Assembly: GCA_030220185.1 (NCBI GenBank)
Contig: JASPKZ010003417.1
Span: 296,501-360,500, forward strand
Length of the DNA stretch: 64,000 nucleotides
Reading direction: 5' to 3'
Origin: Diploptera punctata
Lineage: Eukaryota > Arthropoda > Insecta > Blattodea > Blaberidae
Shown here in pieces: positions 40,625-51,403 of the stretch. The translations under genes were made by a program, and so were the position numbers. The notes under the pieces are model-generated. The model made no database searches, was not told the origin of the DNA, and worked only from the letters and a program-made list of their open reading frames with translations. Each line of letters starts with the position of its first letter. Position 1 is the stretch's first letter.

Positions 40625-41100
40625 AATCAAATGGTAAAGAGAAAAATTTATGCCTGAACTGGGAATCGAACCCCGAACCTTCAGCTTTCCGTGCTGATGC
40701 TCTTAACCATTGAGCTAATCCAGGCTTCCCTCCCATCCAAGCATAAATCCTTCCTTTACCTTACTGTCTTGGTCCCATAAGTATATTAAAGTACACAACT
40801 AAATTATTGTAATCAAATGGTAAAGAGAAAAATTTATGCCTGAACCGGGAATCGAACCCCGAACCTTCAGCTTTCTATGCTGATGCTCTTAACCATTGAG
40901 CTAATACAGGCTTCCGTCCCATCCAAGCATAAATCCTTCCTTTACCTTACTGTCTTGGTCCCATATATGGGATTTATGCTTGGATGGGAGGGAAGCCTGG
41001 ATTAGCTCAATGGTTAAGAGCATCAGCACGGAAAGCTGAAGGTTTGGGGTTCGATTCCCGGTTCAGGCATAAATTTTTCTCTTTACCATTTGATTACAAT
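40625..41100. repeat. three tRNA-headed SINE copies, two forming a palindrome
   Basis: Minus-strand heads at about 40651-40730 and 40837-40915, and a plus-strand head at 40995-41070. Box A is 'ttagctcaatggttaagag' and box B 'gggttcgattcccgg'. Copies 2 and 3 face each other across 'ggtcccatatatgggatt'. The (-)/(+) flank 'gagaaaaattta' recalls the 36 kb family. Confidence 0.78.
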
Positions 41101-41569
41101 AATTTAGTTGTGTACTTTAATATACTTATTTCAATCATAGTAACAGCTTTAGCTTCTTAATATTAATTTAATTTAAGAATATTGTAAAAAAATAGTAGGA
41201 AATGTTAGTAGAAATGGAACAGCATCATAAAAATGTTGTATGTAAATATTTTGCTATAGCAGAAATCTAAATAGACATCAAATGATAGCTATCAATATGA
41301 TTAGTAAATAGTGGTCCATTTCAAGATCATTGATGATTATCAATACTAGTTAAACCACAAAGATTTGGGCTTTCCAATGGCAGGTCGGCTATGAAGTATA
41401 TGGAAATTAAAAACAATCTGGTGCCTCCACAAAATTGTTTGTTGCATACTCTTGCTCATTTATGCATTTGCTAATGAATTTTCATATACCTTGATGAAAT
41501 GTGATGTAACTATCCATGTGTCGAAGTAAATACCTTAAGTTCGGTTCATTATATTTTTTATATTGGTTA

Positions 41570-41890
41570 ATAGGCCTCAATGGTCTAAGGGTCACATTTC
41601 TTGTCTCTCCTCCCGAGTGTCGTGGGTTCAAATCTGGCCAAAGTCAGTGGAATTTTTGTAAATGTATTTTTTAGGATGGCAAAATCCAAGGAGCAAGTCC
41701 TCCGGGAAGGTCTTTAAGCCGTGGGTCCCGAGTCTGAAGATTTTCAGACTCGTAAAAGATCCTTAAGCTTGAATGAAAAGGCCTCTAAGAAAAATTTCCT
41801 GACGTCACCTTCCTAGTAATACCTTAATTGCCTGTTAGATGTCTCGTTGGGTCGGTGTGTTGACCACATGCCATCCATGACATCTACGAG
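41570..41890 (+). repeat. tRNA-derived SINE, family 3
   Basis: Head 'caatggtctaagggtcac', box B 'gggttcaaatctgg', body with 'aaatccaaggagcaagtcct' and 'ttaagccgtgggtc'. Confidence 0.75.
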
Positions 41891-42026
41891 CAAATAAGAT
41901 AACTAAAAATTAACTTGGTCTAGTAATTCATTACTATGGAGAGGCTGTGGCCCAACATTGGGCTACGCCATTACAGATAGATACATGGTGGGAGTAAAGT
42001 TTTGCATATATGTCATTGTATACATA

Positions 42027-42237
42027 TGTATTCACGTAGACTTTCACGGCCGGAGTTGCTATGATGATGTTGATGAAGATTTTCAGGTTGTAGGCCGTGG
42101 TCGTGAGGCTTGTAGTTCCCCGACGTTTCGCGAAAGACTGCATCTGGAGGATGCCAGACGCAGTCTTTGGCGAAACGTCGGGGAACTACAAGCCTCACGA
42201 CCAAGGCCTACAGCCCGAAAATCTTCAACAACATTAT
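42027..42237. mobile_element. second PLE lineage, short fold-back with 13-bp TSD
   Basis: Flanked by cattgtatacata at 42014-42026 and 42238-42250. Two inverted arms ('ttgtagttccccgacgtttc' and its complement) join at about 42134 with almost no interior. Confidence 0.85.
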
Positions 42238-42554
42238 CATTGTATACATAGTTTGAATCTTACAAATACATATTTGTGATAGGTCAGTTAACAATTCTGG
42301 GGAATATATATTAGTATGGGACCCTTGCTTGCTTATGCACATCACATCATTATTGCAGCTATTTCTGTATTCTTTACATATAGCACATATAGCTATCCTC
42401 CAGTGTAGAGTAAAATGATTATATAGCAATGGGCTGTTGGTAAAAATAACTTTACCACTATGCATACCACCTGGTTTCTCACTTGAAATTGTGATGTGAA
42501 TTATAACTACTTTTATAATTTATACATAATTTTTTTCATGATATCCATATTTCA

Positions 42555-42870
42555 TTTAAAATTTGTTATAATTCAGCCATGGTGGACTAGTGGTTATGCT
42601 CCTTGCCTCTGGTCCCGAGGGTTGCAGATTCAAACCTTGCCAGGGTCGCTGGATCTTTTAGGATGAAAAAATCCAAGGAGCAAGTCCTCCGGCAGGGACT
42701 TTAAGCCGTGGGTTCTGAGTCTGAAGCTCGTAAAAAATCCTTACGCCTGAATGAAAAGGCCTCTTAAGCAAAATTTACTGAATTTTCCCGTCCTAATATT
42801 ACCTTAGTTTCCTAGATGTCAGTATGAGGCGGAACGCTGACCACGGACCACTCAAAATGACATCTATATA
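42555..42870 (+). repeat. tRNA-derived SINE, family 3
   Basis: Head 'ccatggtggactagtggtta', then the same body words as at 41.57 kb ('aaaatccaaggagcaagtcc'). Confidence 0.75.
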
Positions 42871-42995
42871 AAAACAAGTGTAACTAAATTAGTATGGTTC
42901 AAATTCTTCCCTGTAGGGGGAGAGCGCCTAAATCTCTGTTAAGGGAAAATATGGGCTTACAAGAATAATTAACTATTGCTATTTATTTTGATTAT

Positions 42996-43282
42996 AGTAT
43001 TTATCAATTTGGCAATTGATGAAAGATACAAATGTTATCAAAGTTATGACTGTTCCGGAAAGTGAAGCTTGGAAGGGTTTTGTATTGGTAGTAGAACATT
43101 TCCTAGGTAACTATAAAGCACCAAATTATAAAGAAATTGTGCAAAACATGTTGATAAGCTTCAAGATTCTGGGATCAAATATGAATATAAAGTTATACTT
43201 TCTCCACAGTCACCTCGATAGATTTCCGGAAAATTTAGGGAATTATAGCGACGAACAGGGAGTAATTTTATCTTTGATTTGA
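42996..43282 (+). mobile_element. fragment of an arthropod repeat-encoded protein
   Basis: After an acceptor-like 'ttgattatag' the frame reads YLSIWQLMKDTNVIKVMTV, FVLVVEHFLGNYKAPNYK, IKLYFLHSHLDRFPENLG and SDEQG, then leaves the pattern and stops. I know this pattern (HSHLD.FP.N.G..S.EQGERFHQD) from many arthropod repeat-derived proteins, but not its function. The next block of the pattern is found at 55.96 kb. Confidence 0.6.
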
Positions 43283-43289
43283 ATAAACT

Positions 43290-43935
43290 CATGCCTATAT
43301 TTACGTTATGGTGATGATTTTCCTCATTTATGCCCTTTTAACTTTACATAAACATTTAAATATCATGTGCTAAAATTATGGAATAATTTCTGCTACAATG
43401 TATGTTTGTGCAGATTTTGTGGGAAAGTCGAAATAGTTGTGCGACAAATAGTCTCCCATGTGCCACCACTCTAATAGCAGCTTGCCAAATTTTTGCTGTT
43501 TTTTTATGACATCAAGCCATCTGCGCTACAATCCTTAAAAACATATTTGGTAATTATTTAGATTCTTGTCACCAGCCACCAAAAGTTCCACCTACATTTC
43601 TTACTTAACCCATACGCCTCAAAAAACGAGGTAGACTCGCCGGCAGTTAAATGACCTTCAACTCAGAAGACGAGTTACACTCGCTTAACTCTGCTGTTAT
43701 ATATTTTGCAATATTTTGTACATCCCTTGGCAGAGTAATATTTTGTTAACATTTATGAATAGTAGAGGAATCACCCTGATTGTTTTCTCAAATACCGTTA
43801 TCTTTTGCTTGTTTTGAATGTCTGAAAATTGATAATATAAAATTTACAGTAACTTAAATCTGGTTTCTGGGGAAATGCATTGAGCATTTAAATCTGAAGC
43901 GAATGGGTTAATGGGGGTTACATAACCTCTAACCA
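43290..43935. other. intergenic, nothing recognised
   Basis: No supported feature. Confidence 0.4.
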
Positions 43936-43939
43936 TCCA

Positions 43940-44265
43940 TCCATAGTAATTCTATCTGAGGGCAGGTCTTTCACTGCAGTCATAGCATTTCCATGCTATG
44001 CTTTGCAGCTTTACTAGGGAATTGTAGGTGTGGTAGCTTCCCGTTGCTTTCCACACTGGTGAAGGATGATGATGATAGTGATAATGATAAGGATGATGAT
44101 GGCCATATGATTTCAGGGTCCGTTTGGGCTTTGAAGTTTTCCTGACATTTGTCTTACAGGTGAGTAAAAACCTCATCCAGAAAAACTGCCTCGACCGGGG
44201 ATTGAACCCGGGCCCGCTGCGTGACAAGGCAGCATGCTACCTTGAGACCACAGCGGTGGTCAGTA
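43940..44265 (-). repeat. tRNA-derived SINE, family 1, full
   Basis: Minus strand: head 'ccgctgtggtctcaagg', box B 'gggttcaatccccgg', 'gtaagacaaatgtcagg', (atc)n-rich middle, 3' end 'ctgccctcagatagaatt'. Confidence 0.78.
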
Positions 44266-44269
44266 AATA

Positions 44270-45330
44270 GAATAAAGTTGTAGAAAATATCCATAGGTTT
44301 TCAGATGTTAAAAATGTGAAATTTCATTTAGTCAAAATATCTTTAATTTTTTATTTATTTTTATTTTAAATGTCAAAACCACATGTGATTTGCTGTTTAT
44401 ATATTGCATGTGGCATCCATTATCATATGTTGTGATTAGATTAAGCAAAGCTGGAATGATGGCAACTGCTAGCAAAGTTTGATAAGAATATGCACTAAAT
44501 TTATTAAATAACTCTGACAATACTTTGGGAGATCTCTGCCATGCTGCCTTAGATGCCTGTTTCTTGATAAGGGGTCTGGGTCGAAAATTTTAATTCTTAA
44601 TTTAATTACAAAATTTTCAGTATTAGGGCCAGGAGTGGTGGTTGTATACAATTTTTGATCACTATATTGTACACTAGATTCCTGAATTAAATTGCAAACC
44701 TCTCTGGTTGGATGGAGACATTAAGCTTGGTGGCCTCCTTGATGCTTTTCTATAGGAGAAGGCTATGTGCCAACACCAAGTTTCACCTTCTCCTAGTCTT
44801 TATCATGCCTCATACAACACACTTTATACCACACAAACATATGCTCATCCTATACTCCTTTCTGTACACAATACAAGAATTCATCATCTACATAAAGTGG
44901 TCTGTCAAAGTGATTCGTAATTTGACAGTAGACCACATTAATGCCATCTATCCAACCAGCGAAGAACCTGAAGCACAAATAGTGCAGTGGGTAGAATTGG
45001 AACAGAAATAAAGAATATTTTCTCCTTTAGTGACAACAATCTGCATAAAAACCATATATTTGAAAAATTTATATATTTTAAAATTATGAACTAATTTCTT
45101 TTTTCCCCCCCCCTTTTTTTAGAGGAATTAAACCCAATGGGTACAACTTGGACACTACACACACACACACATTCGGTTACAGTTTAACTCAAACTTCAGG
45201 AAAAATTACTTCATACATAAATAATAAAGGACATAATTTATTGTAAGTTTTCAATCATTTATTTAATTTCAAACACAGAAGAGAAATTTTGTGTCAGTGG
45301 TTAAGTATGAACAGAATGTGTATTTATATT
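44270..45330. other. intergenic, no supported gene
   Basis: A 99-codon frame at 44712-45011 has no recognised motif. A C-run and (ac)n lie at 45105-45170. Confidence 0.35.
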
Positions 45331-45339
45331 ATATTTTCC

Positions 45340-45375
45340 GTGCTCGACATTAGATACCAACCAATCATATTTTAT
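45340..45375 (+). repeat. scrap of the LINE 3' end seen at 14.05 kb
   Basis: 'gctcgacattagataccaac' repeats the terminal word of the RNase H LINE. Confidence 0.5.
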
Positions 45376-45479
45376 TTTCCTTGTAGACCTTAAAATAGAG
45401 TTTGTTGTTAACAGTTGTTTCATATGTTATGTTAATAAAATATGTTATTAATATAATGACCAGTCAGATTTGTTATATT

Positions 45480-45645
45480 TGAAAAGAAAAATATACGCCT
45501 AGACTGGAGTTTGAACCGCAGACCTTTGACTCTCTGTGTCAATGCTCTATCCAAGTGAGCTCCTAGGCCTCCAATCTAAACTTGTATTTTTCTCTTCTAC
45601 ATAGTTAATTCCCTAACCCCAAATGCTATGAGCCGTTTCTAAGAT
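45480..45645 (-). repeat. tRNA-headed SINE (36 kb family)
   Basis: Minus strand head about 45490-45575 with diverged box A 'gagctcacttggatagagc' and box B 'gcggttcaaactcc'. Confidence 0.65.
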
Positions 45646-45734
45646 TTTTGCTGAAACTGGCAATATTATTTTTTATGTTGGTAACACTGAATTCAGTCTG
45701 CAGTTCTCATTCACAGACAGGTGATTCAAAAGAC

Positions 45735-45956
45735 AAAGTGGTAAGGCAAGTGTTTTCTTTTTTTCTTTTAGAACAGTTTTTTAAGATACCTAAACAGCGG
45801 ACAACATTAAAAGACAAAGTGACTAATTTCGTGAAAGAATTTGGTGTGGAAATATTCTCAAGTGATGGTTCTGCTCTTTGTAAGAAGGCAAAACAAATTC
45901 CAAATGCATATCTGATATCTTTGCACGCTATTGATAGCATATGTTTATATTCTTAA
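45735..45956 (+). mobile_element. CGGBP1/BED-like N-terminal piece of a hAT-type transposon
   Basis: The frame reads PKQRTTLKDKVTNFVKEFG and EIFSSDGSALCKK. This resembles the K...FV.EFG...FS.DG..LFC block of CGGBP1-like proteins carried by hAT transposons. The frame goes astray where the second Cys is expected. Residues before PKQR belong to unrelated sequence. Confidence 0.62.
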
Positions 45957-46139
45957 CATAAAACTGCAAAAAGTTATGTTGTCCATTTTTTGTAAGAGCC
46001 TATTTTGAATTTTTTAGTGCCTATATTAATGATTTTTAGTGCCTTTTTGCCTGCCTATATTGGATTTTTTAAGTGCCTAACATCCAGACTCTTAGTTATT
46101 ACTACTATTGTTTCAGTTTATTTATTTTTTTGTTTTAAC

Positions 46140-46500
46140 AGTATTTTAGTGTTTTAACAACACAACCATGAGCAATATATTGTCACTGTGAAAATTCAAG
46201 TGATGAATATGTTCCTAACAGCTATGACTTACAATCAGACACAGATGTGAGGTTATGCATGGTGATGACAACATTTCAGTCTCTGATTCTAGTGATATCC
46301 CATCACGAGTTAGTACAATTATAACAAAAGGTAAATGTAAAATTTGCCAACTTGAAAACTGGAAGTGACTGAAGTTTCAGAATAGTAGAAAAAGAGAAAT
46401 GGAAGAGAGAAAGATTGTATGTTTTTAATAACAGTGAACCTCAAAGAGGTTCTAGCTCAGAATTTGTTGTCAAAACAAATTGTCATAGAGCTTTCCAGAC
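46140..46500 (+). other. possible decayed transposon frame
   Basis: Broken plus-strand reading with EYVPNSYDLQSDTDV, an acidic-serine pattern seen at the start of some insect repeat proteins. Weak. Confidence 0.25.
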
Positions 46501-46745
46501 TATCATCATCAACAACAAGGATTAAGCCCAATGGCATGTTCCGATCTCATTATAGGTTGAATTGGCCCTTATCCTGAAATCCAATCTGGCCTTTGGTTTG
46601 AGATGAATCAGTAGTAATAAATGTCCCCTGACTGCGTTATGAGCGCTGTGCAGGGTAAGGATAATGACAGGGCTACTGTCTCAGAGCATCTATCCATGCT
46701 CCTCTAAGTATTAACCCCTTTAGAGATGGTTGCTGCTTCCGCCCC
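46500..46745 (-). repeat. LINE tail-like repeat
   Basis: Begins with 'atcatcatcaacaacaagg' and 'aagcccaatggcatgttccg', parallel to the 37.63 kb LINE end ('aagccaattggcctgttccg'). Confidence 0.5.
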
Positions 46746-47209
46746 TTGAGCCGTTGTGATGATTTGATATCACGTCACCTTGTAGACCGTTGCAGACTTC
46801 GTTTTCTAAACTATAAAGGTACTTTCAAAGAATCTCTTAAGAAGAATGTTATTGCTGTTGGTAAAGAGAAGTTCTCTATTTCAAAATATCTGTTGTATAT
46901 TCACAGTGAAGAATTTCTTGGAACTGTTAAATGTTCATAGAATGCATTAGGTCTTATTTTTTTTAGAAGAGTTTTCTCTCTTGAAAAAAAAAACTACTAA
47001 AGTTTTCATCATGCAAGTCAGAAACTGTATCCAGAACATCTGCACACCAAGAAAGCAAAATTCTGGGATGTATTGGTACTGCCCAAATGCTATGTACCTC
47101 CTACTGACAAGTGCTATTATATCTGGAAGGGAATAACATCAGCTGTCCTACTGTAGTAATAGATACACAAATATTCATGTTTATTCAAACTTTTATTATT
47201 TATTTGATG

Positions 47210-47412
47210 TGTTTCATATTGAAATGTACAATTCTTTATCATCATCTGGTATCATGGCAGCTGCTGCCATCTTCTGGAAACTAAATGCCATTCCTCTCTG
47301 TCCATCCATTGATCTTCCTCCAATCCTCTGATATTCATAGCTGCTTGTACTTCTTCTATCCAAGTTTTCTTCAGTCTTCCTCTCTTTCTCCTTCCCATTG
47401 GGATCCATTCCA
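47210..47412 (-). mobile_element. LINE 3' end fragment
   Basis: Minus strand in mixed frames reads RLKKTWIEEVQAAMNIRGL and DQWMDREEWHLVSRRWQQL, a common insect non-LTR C-terminus. Ends at a (gat)n tail near 47215. Confidence 0.75.
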
Positions 47413-47545
47413 TAACAATTTCCGGCAACGGGGCAGCGTAACCCTGCCTTCCAGGCGCCCCAATTTCAAAAGTGGGTTACAAGTATGCCATGCCAGGAGA
47501 GAACACCAGAAATGTCGAAACGACAACCTGGGGCATTGGGGGAAA
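47412..47545 (+). repeat. SINE family 1, 3' part
   Basis: 'caacggggcagcgtaaccct', 'gtgggttacaagtatgccat' and an end at 'ggggcattggggg'. Confidence 0.7.
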
Positions 47546-47929
47546 AAAAAGGCAATCTTTGCTTTGGCATTCTTTAACAATTCTCTATGCTTATATTAAT
47601 ACAGTAATTTATTTTAGAGGAATAAAGTTTTGTGGCAATTAAAACACACACAATTGAATTAAACATTTTCTATGAAAGAACGAGGTAACTCCAAAATTAA
47701 TGTATAAACAAATAATTATTGATATAATTTTTTAGCTCCTGGAAAATTAGCAAAAATGGAACCATGTACTTGCATCTAACTCTTCAATTGAGAATGGCAT
47801 AAGAATATGTGGAGAGCATATGTCCACGCGGCCATGAAGCTCCGGGTTTTGATGTTGCCAGTAATACTCAACATAAAATGATTGAAAGCACATACTGTAT
47901 ATAGAGTAGGCAAGTAATTGTTTGAATTT

Positions 47930-48290
47930 TTTTTTTGCAAATGTCCCAAGTTGTCTTTCGACATTCCTGGTGTTCTCTCCTGGCATGGCATACTTGTAAC
48001 CCACTTCTGAGGTTGGGGCGCCTGGAAGGCGGGGTTACGTTGCCCCGATGATATGATGGGTGATGATGATGATAGTTGTGCGCCAGGAGAGTCCCTAATC
48101 CTAAGCTTAATCTAAGATGAATATGAATGATGATGATTTCGGGGGGCCGTTTGGGCCTTAAAGTTTTCCTGGCATTTGTCTTACAGGTGAGGAACCTCAC
48201 CCAGAAAAATTGTCCTGACCGGGGATCGAACCCAGGCCCGCTGCGTAACAAGGCAGCACGCTACCTCGAGACCACAGCGGTGGACTTTGT
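47930..48290 (-). repeat. tRNA-derived SINE, family 1, full
   Basis: Minus strand: head 'ccgctgtggtctcgagg', box B 'gggttcgatccccgg', body, 3' end 'gacaacttgggacatttgc' followed by an A-run. One of the best preserved copies. Confidence 0.82.
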
Positions 48291-48294
48291 TTGA

Positions 48295-48450
48295 AAATAT
48301 TGGAAGGGTCATATAGAAAGAATGGAAGAATTGCAAAAAGAGCTAAAGAATGTAGACCAATGGACGGGAGAAGGAGAGGAAGACCAGCCAAGAGATGGAT
48401 AGACAGTGAATGCATATCCAATACGTCTTCCTCCGAGGAGTGATTATGGA
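48295..48450 (+). repeat. LINE 3' end fragment
   Basis: Plus strand reads MDGRRRGRPAKRWIDSE in one frame, the usual G.P..RW.D end. It adjoins the SINE head directly. Confidence 0.55.
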
Positions 48451-49145
48451 AATAAACAGGATGAAAATCCTACAAATTATGATTAAGAAGTAATTATTTA
48501 GAAAATTGGTATTGGAAGAAAGACCTTCTTATGTTATCTATTTATTAAATGTATTATTGGGAGAGAGACCTTTTCTATATATTTATAAGTTCATATAATT
48601 GTGGAATTTTATGTTATTAGTAGATGTGTTTTGTTTAAATAAATCCTTATATATGGTTTTATTATGATGTAAGTTGGTAGGTTCATATTCTTAAAATTAT
48701 TATGAATGACTTAAAAGAATGGCCACTTGTATTCAGACTATTGGCATTTTCTAAAATATTGACTAACTATATTTACTTGCATGACGATAAGATTCGTTAA
48801 TATCGATGGACTTTACATTTTTTCTTTGGAAAAGTTTAAGTACATAAAAAAAGTTTATATCGTATTTCCTAAATTACTGTAAGTACAGTGATATAATTAA
48901 TTACAAAATTGTTACTGGAAGAAAGACCTTTTATTATTTCACTGCCACTGAGATACTGATATTTTGTATGCGGACTATCCTGGAAACTGTCAAAGAAAAA
49001 ATATAAATACTGTAGAAATTCATTATGTGATTATTATTCAATATATTTTTAAAATTAATTTCGTGATTAGTGTATTAGATTGTTAATTTCGGTAACTATA
49101 ACATTTTTATTTGAGTATTTTACAACATATAAATGTAAGATTAGC
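48450..49145. other. intergenic, nothing recognised
   Basis: AT-rich with no recognised feature. Confidence 0.4.
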
Positions 49146-49149
49146 CCTT

Positions 49150-49340
49150 CATAACTAACTCACAGGCTGTATCGAACCCTTAGGTTCATGGCCGCGAGGA
49201 CATAAGCTCTCCATACATTCCTATCCCGAGCTAATGTTTTCTAGTCATTCCCTGTACAATGTACTTCCCTCAAAACATGGTTGTTATTCTCCCACCTCAT
49301 TCTTGGTCTACTAACTCTGTGTTTTCCCTCTGGTTTTCTG
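49150..49340 (-). repeat. LINE 3' end fragment
   Basis: Minus strand reads VRKPEGKHRVSRPRMRWENN, then RNVWRAYVLAAMNLRV, the EGKR..GRPR.RWEDN...WR..V.AAMNLRV end of an insect LINE. Copies at 0.7 and 55.4 kb. Confidence 0.75.
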
Positions 49341-49561
49341 ACTTCTTGTATTTAATCTCAAACACCCTCTATTTTTTTTGTCTTTGGTTGAACGAAGTTA
49401 TTTAATGTCCAATTTGTTGAAATTTAAGTTAGGAACCTATGCTGCATTGAGCTAAAACAGGTGCATAAAAAAGAGACATTGAAAAGAAAATATTGGTCAA
49501 AATGGTAATGATTAAGATTTTAAACATTAATTTAATTCAAAAGCTGTATTTGAAGATACAA

Positions 49562-50265
49562 GGTCATACTGAAAGTCATGAGCAACATTTTTTAAACAAT
49601 CATAATATTTATTTTAGACAAACCAAGTACACCATGTTAATCTACAGACCTTTGTGCTACTTTTCAACATAGTCTCCATTTCTTTGCACACATTTTGTCC
49701 AGCGTTCTACAAGCTTGAAAATTCCCTTATGATAGAAGTCCGTTCCAGCTGCACGAAGACACTGATGCACTGCTTTCCGAATATCCTCCAGCATCTCGTA
49801 GCGTTGGCCTCTCCTCTGCTCATTCACAGAACCAAAAAGATGGTAGTCGGAGAGTGCCAAATCGGGACTATAGGGAGGATGTGGAAGAGTTTCCCACCCA
49901 AATGTCCTGATCTTCTCCACAGTGGCACGAGCAGTGTGAGGACGTGCGTTATCATGTTGCAGAATGATCTTCCTTTCAGGGTGTTTGTCATGCAATGCAC
50001 GACGGAGCTTCACAAGTGTCTGGATATAGCGGGCAGCATTTATGGTTTGTCCAGGTTCAAGAAATTCAACCAGAATGCAACCTTGTGCATCCCAGAAGAC
50101 GCTGCCCATAACTTTCCTAACAGATTGCACTCTCTTTGATTTTTTCTTTGATGGCGAATTCAAGTGGTGCCATTCCATACTCTGGTGTTTTGTTTCAGGC
50201 TCGTAGCGATGAAACCAGCTTTCGTCACCTGTCACAATACTTGTCAAAAAATGATCACCTTCAAA
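49562..50265 (-). mobile_element. truncated mariner (sibling of the 31.7 kb copy)
   Basis: Starts inside the terminal repeat (the outer 'cgagg' is missing) and ends at about 50265 in the transposase. The minus frame keeps VTGDESW, LQHDNARPHTA and LALSDYHLFGS without a stop down to VEK. The N-terminal third is replaced by unrelated DNA with a TA run. Confidence 0.88.
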
Positions 50266-50339
50266 AGGTGCCAATAGGAAAAAAGATAGAGATTGTGCTT
50301 TGAAATCAGATGGCATTTCAATTCCACTATAATAATAAG

Positions 50340-50344
50340 GATCA

Positions 50345-50382
<38 letters not shown>

Positions 50383-50979
50383 CATACAGCAGGGTGCTCT
50401 AAAATTCCCCTTACAAACTTGTAGGACTTGTAGAGGTGGGTGAGTTGATAATATTTAGAATTGGAAACCATGTCCAGAAAGTTACCATTTCCGGGAATTT
50501 TAGAGCACTCTATATTACGTACACACTAGGGTGGTCCTTATTAAGGGGTGGAATTGTGATTTTAATGCACACTTTCTATTTGTATTCCTTTCGTCCTGAT
50601 TTGATAGTGTATCAAATTTCATTACAATAAATTGACATTAACCCATTGCTGGATTGGACTTAAATTTATAAATATTCAAAAAAATTACTTACAGCTAGAG
50701 TATTTTTTTTATTGTCTTAAATAAAAAAATAAATAAATAAATATCTTCAAATACAGCTGTTTAAAATAAATAAATTGTTAATATCATAAATCATTACCAT
50801 TGTTATCAATATTTTCTTTTCAATGTCTCATTTTTATGCACCTGTCCTAGCTCACTGCGGCCACAGGTTCCTCATTTTAAAATTCAACAAAATGAACTTT
50901 AGATTACTTCTTATAACCAAATGAAAACAAATAGAGGTTATATGGAATGAAATATGAAATGACAAAAATAAGGTCCACC

Positions 50980-51016
<37 letters not shown>

Positions 51017-51020
51017 CCTA
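50340..51020. other. intergenic with (TA)n at 50348-50376 and 50984-51015
   Basis: Microsatellites and AT-rich sequence. Phrases near 50400-50520 contain a short inverted repeat ('gggtgctctaaaattcc' ... 'ttttagagcactc'), possibly an old MITE. Confidence 0.4.
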
Positions 51021-51403
51021 TATATTTGGTTATTCGTTTTGATTCTTTGACTTCAATAACTGTGACCTATCCACTACCCATTTTGCAAACGGCAACAGAG
51101 TTATATAATTTAGTATTTATTCCTGCTCATCACCTGTAAATTGTCACCACAACGCAAAGGGGTTTTCAACATCTTAATGACACAACATGGCATTATTTCA
51201 CCTTCACAGAGTAAAACAACTTCTTGTCTTCAATGTCTACCTAGCATGATAATACCTGATGAGTTTCCAAATTAATGATTACAACATTATCTATATTACG
51301 AAAATATCTTCCTTTACCTTATAAATGTTCCTTTAACATTACTAAAATCAAGCAATATATGTTGTTAAGAGAAGTGACTTCTTTATATAAATATCTCTTG
51401 CAG

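Noticed and set aside
36130..41070. Functional tRNA genes at 36.1-36.8 and 40.6-41.1 kb
   Set aside because: Box A and box B are clear, but the acceptor stems are imperfect, the heads are fused to conserved SINE tails and occur in many copies; they are SINE promoters.
44712..45011. 99-codon frame as a small gene
   Set aside because: No motif, no codon pattern, no splice context; left unassigned.
45648..45734. Signal-peptide-like start before the CGGBP1-like block
   Set aside because: The hydrophobic stretch is unrelated intergenic sequence that happens to be open; family proteins start near the PKQR block.
47285..48421. Several 70-130-codon frames around 47.3-48.4 kb
   Set aside because: They are shadows of SINE family 1 and LINE tails, recurring with the same text at 44, 54 and 62 kb.
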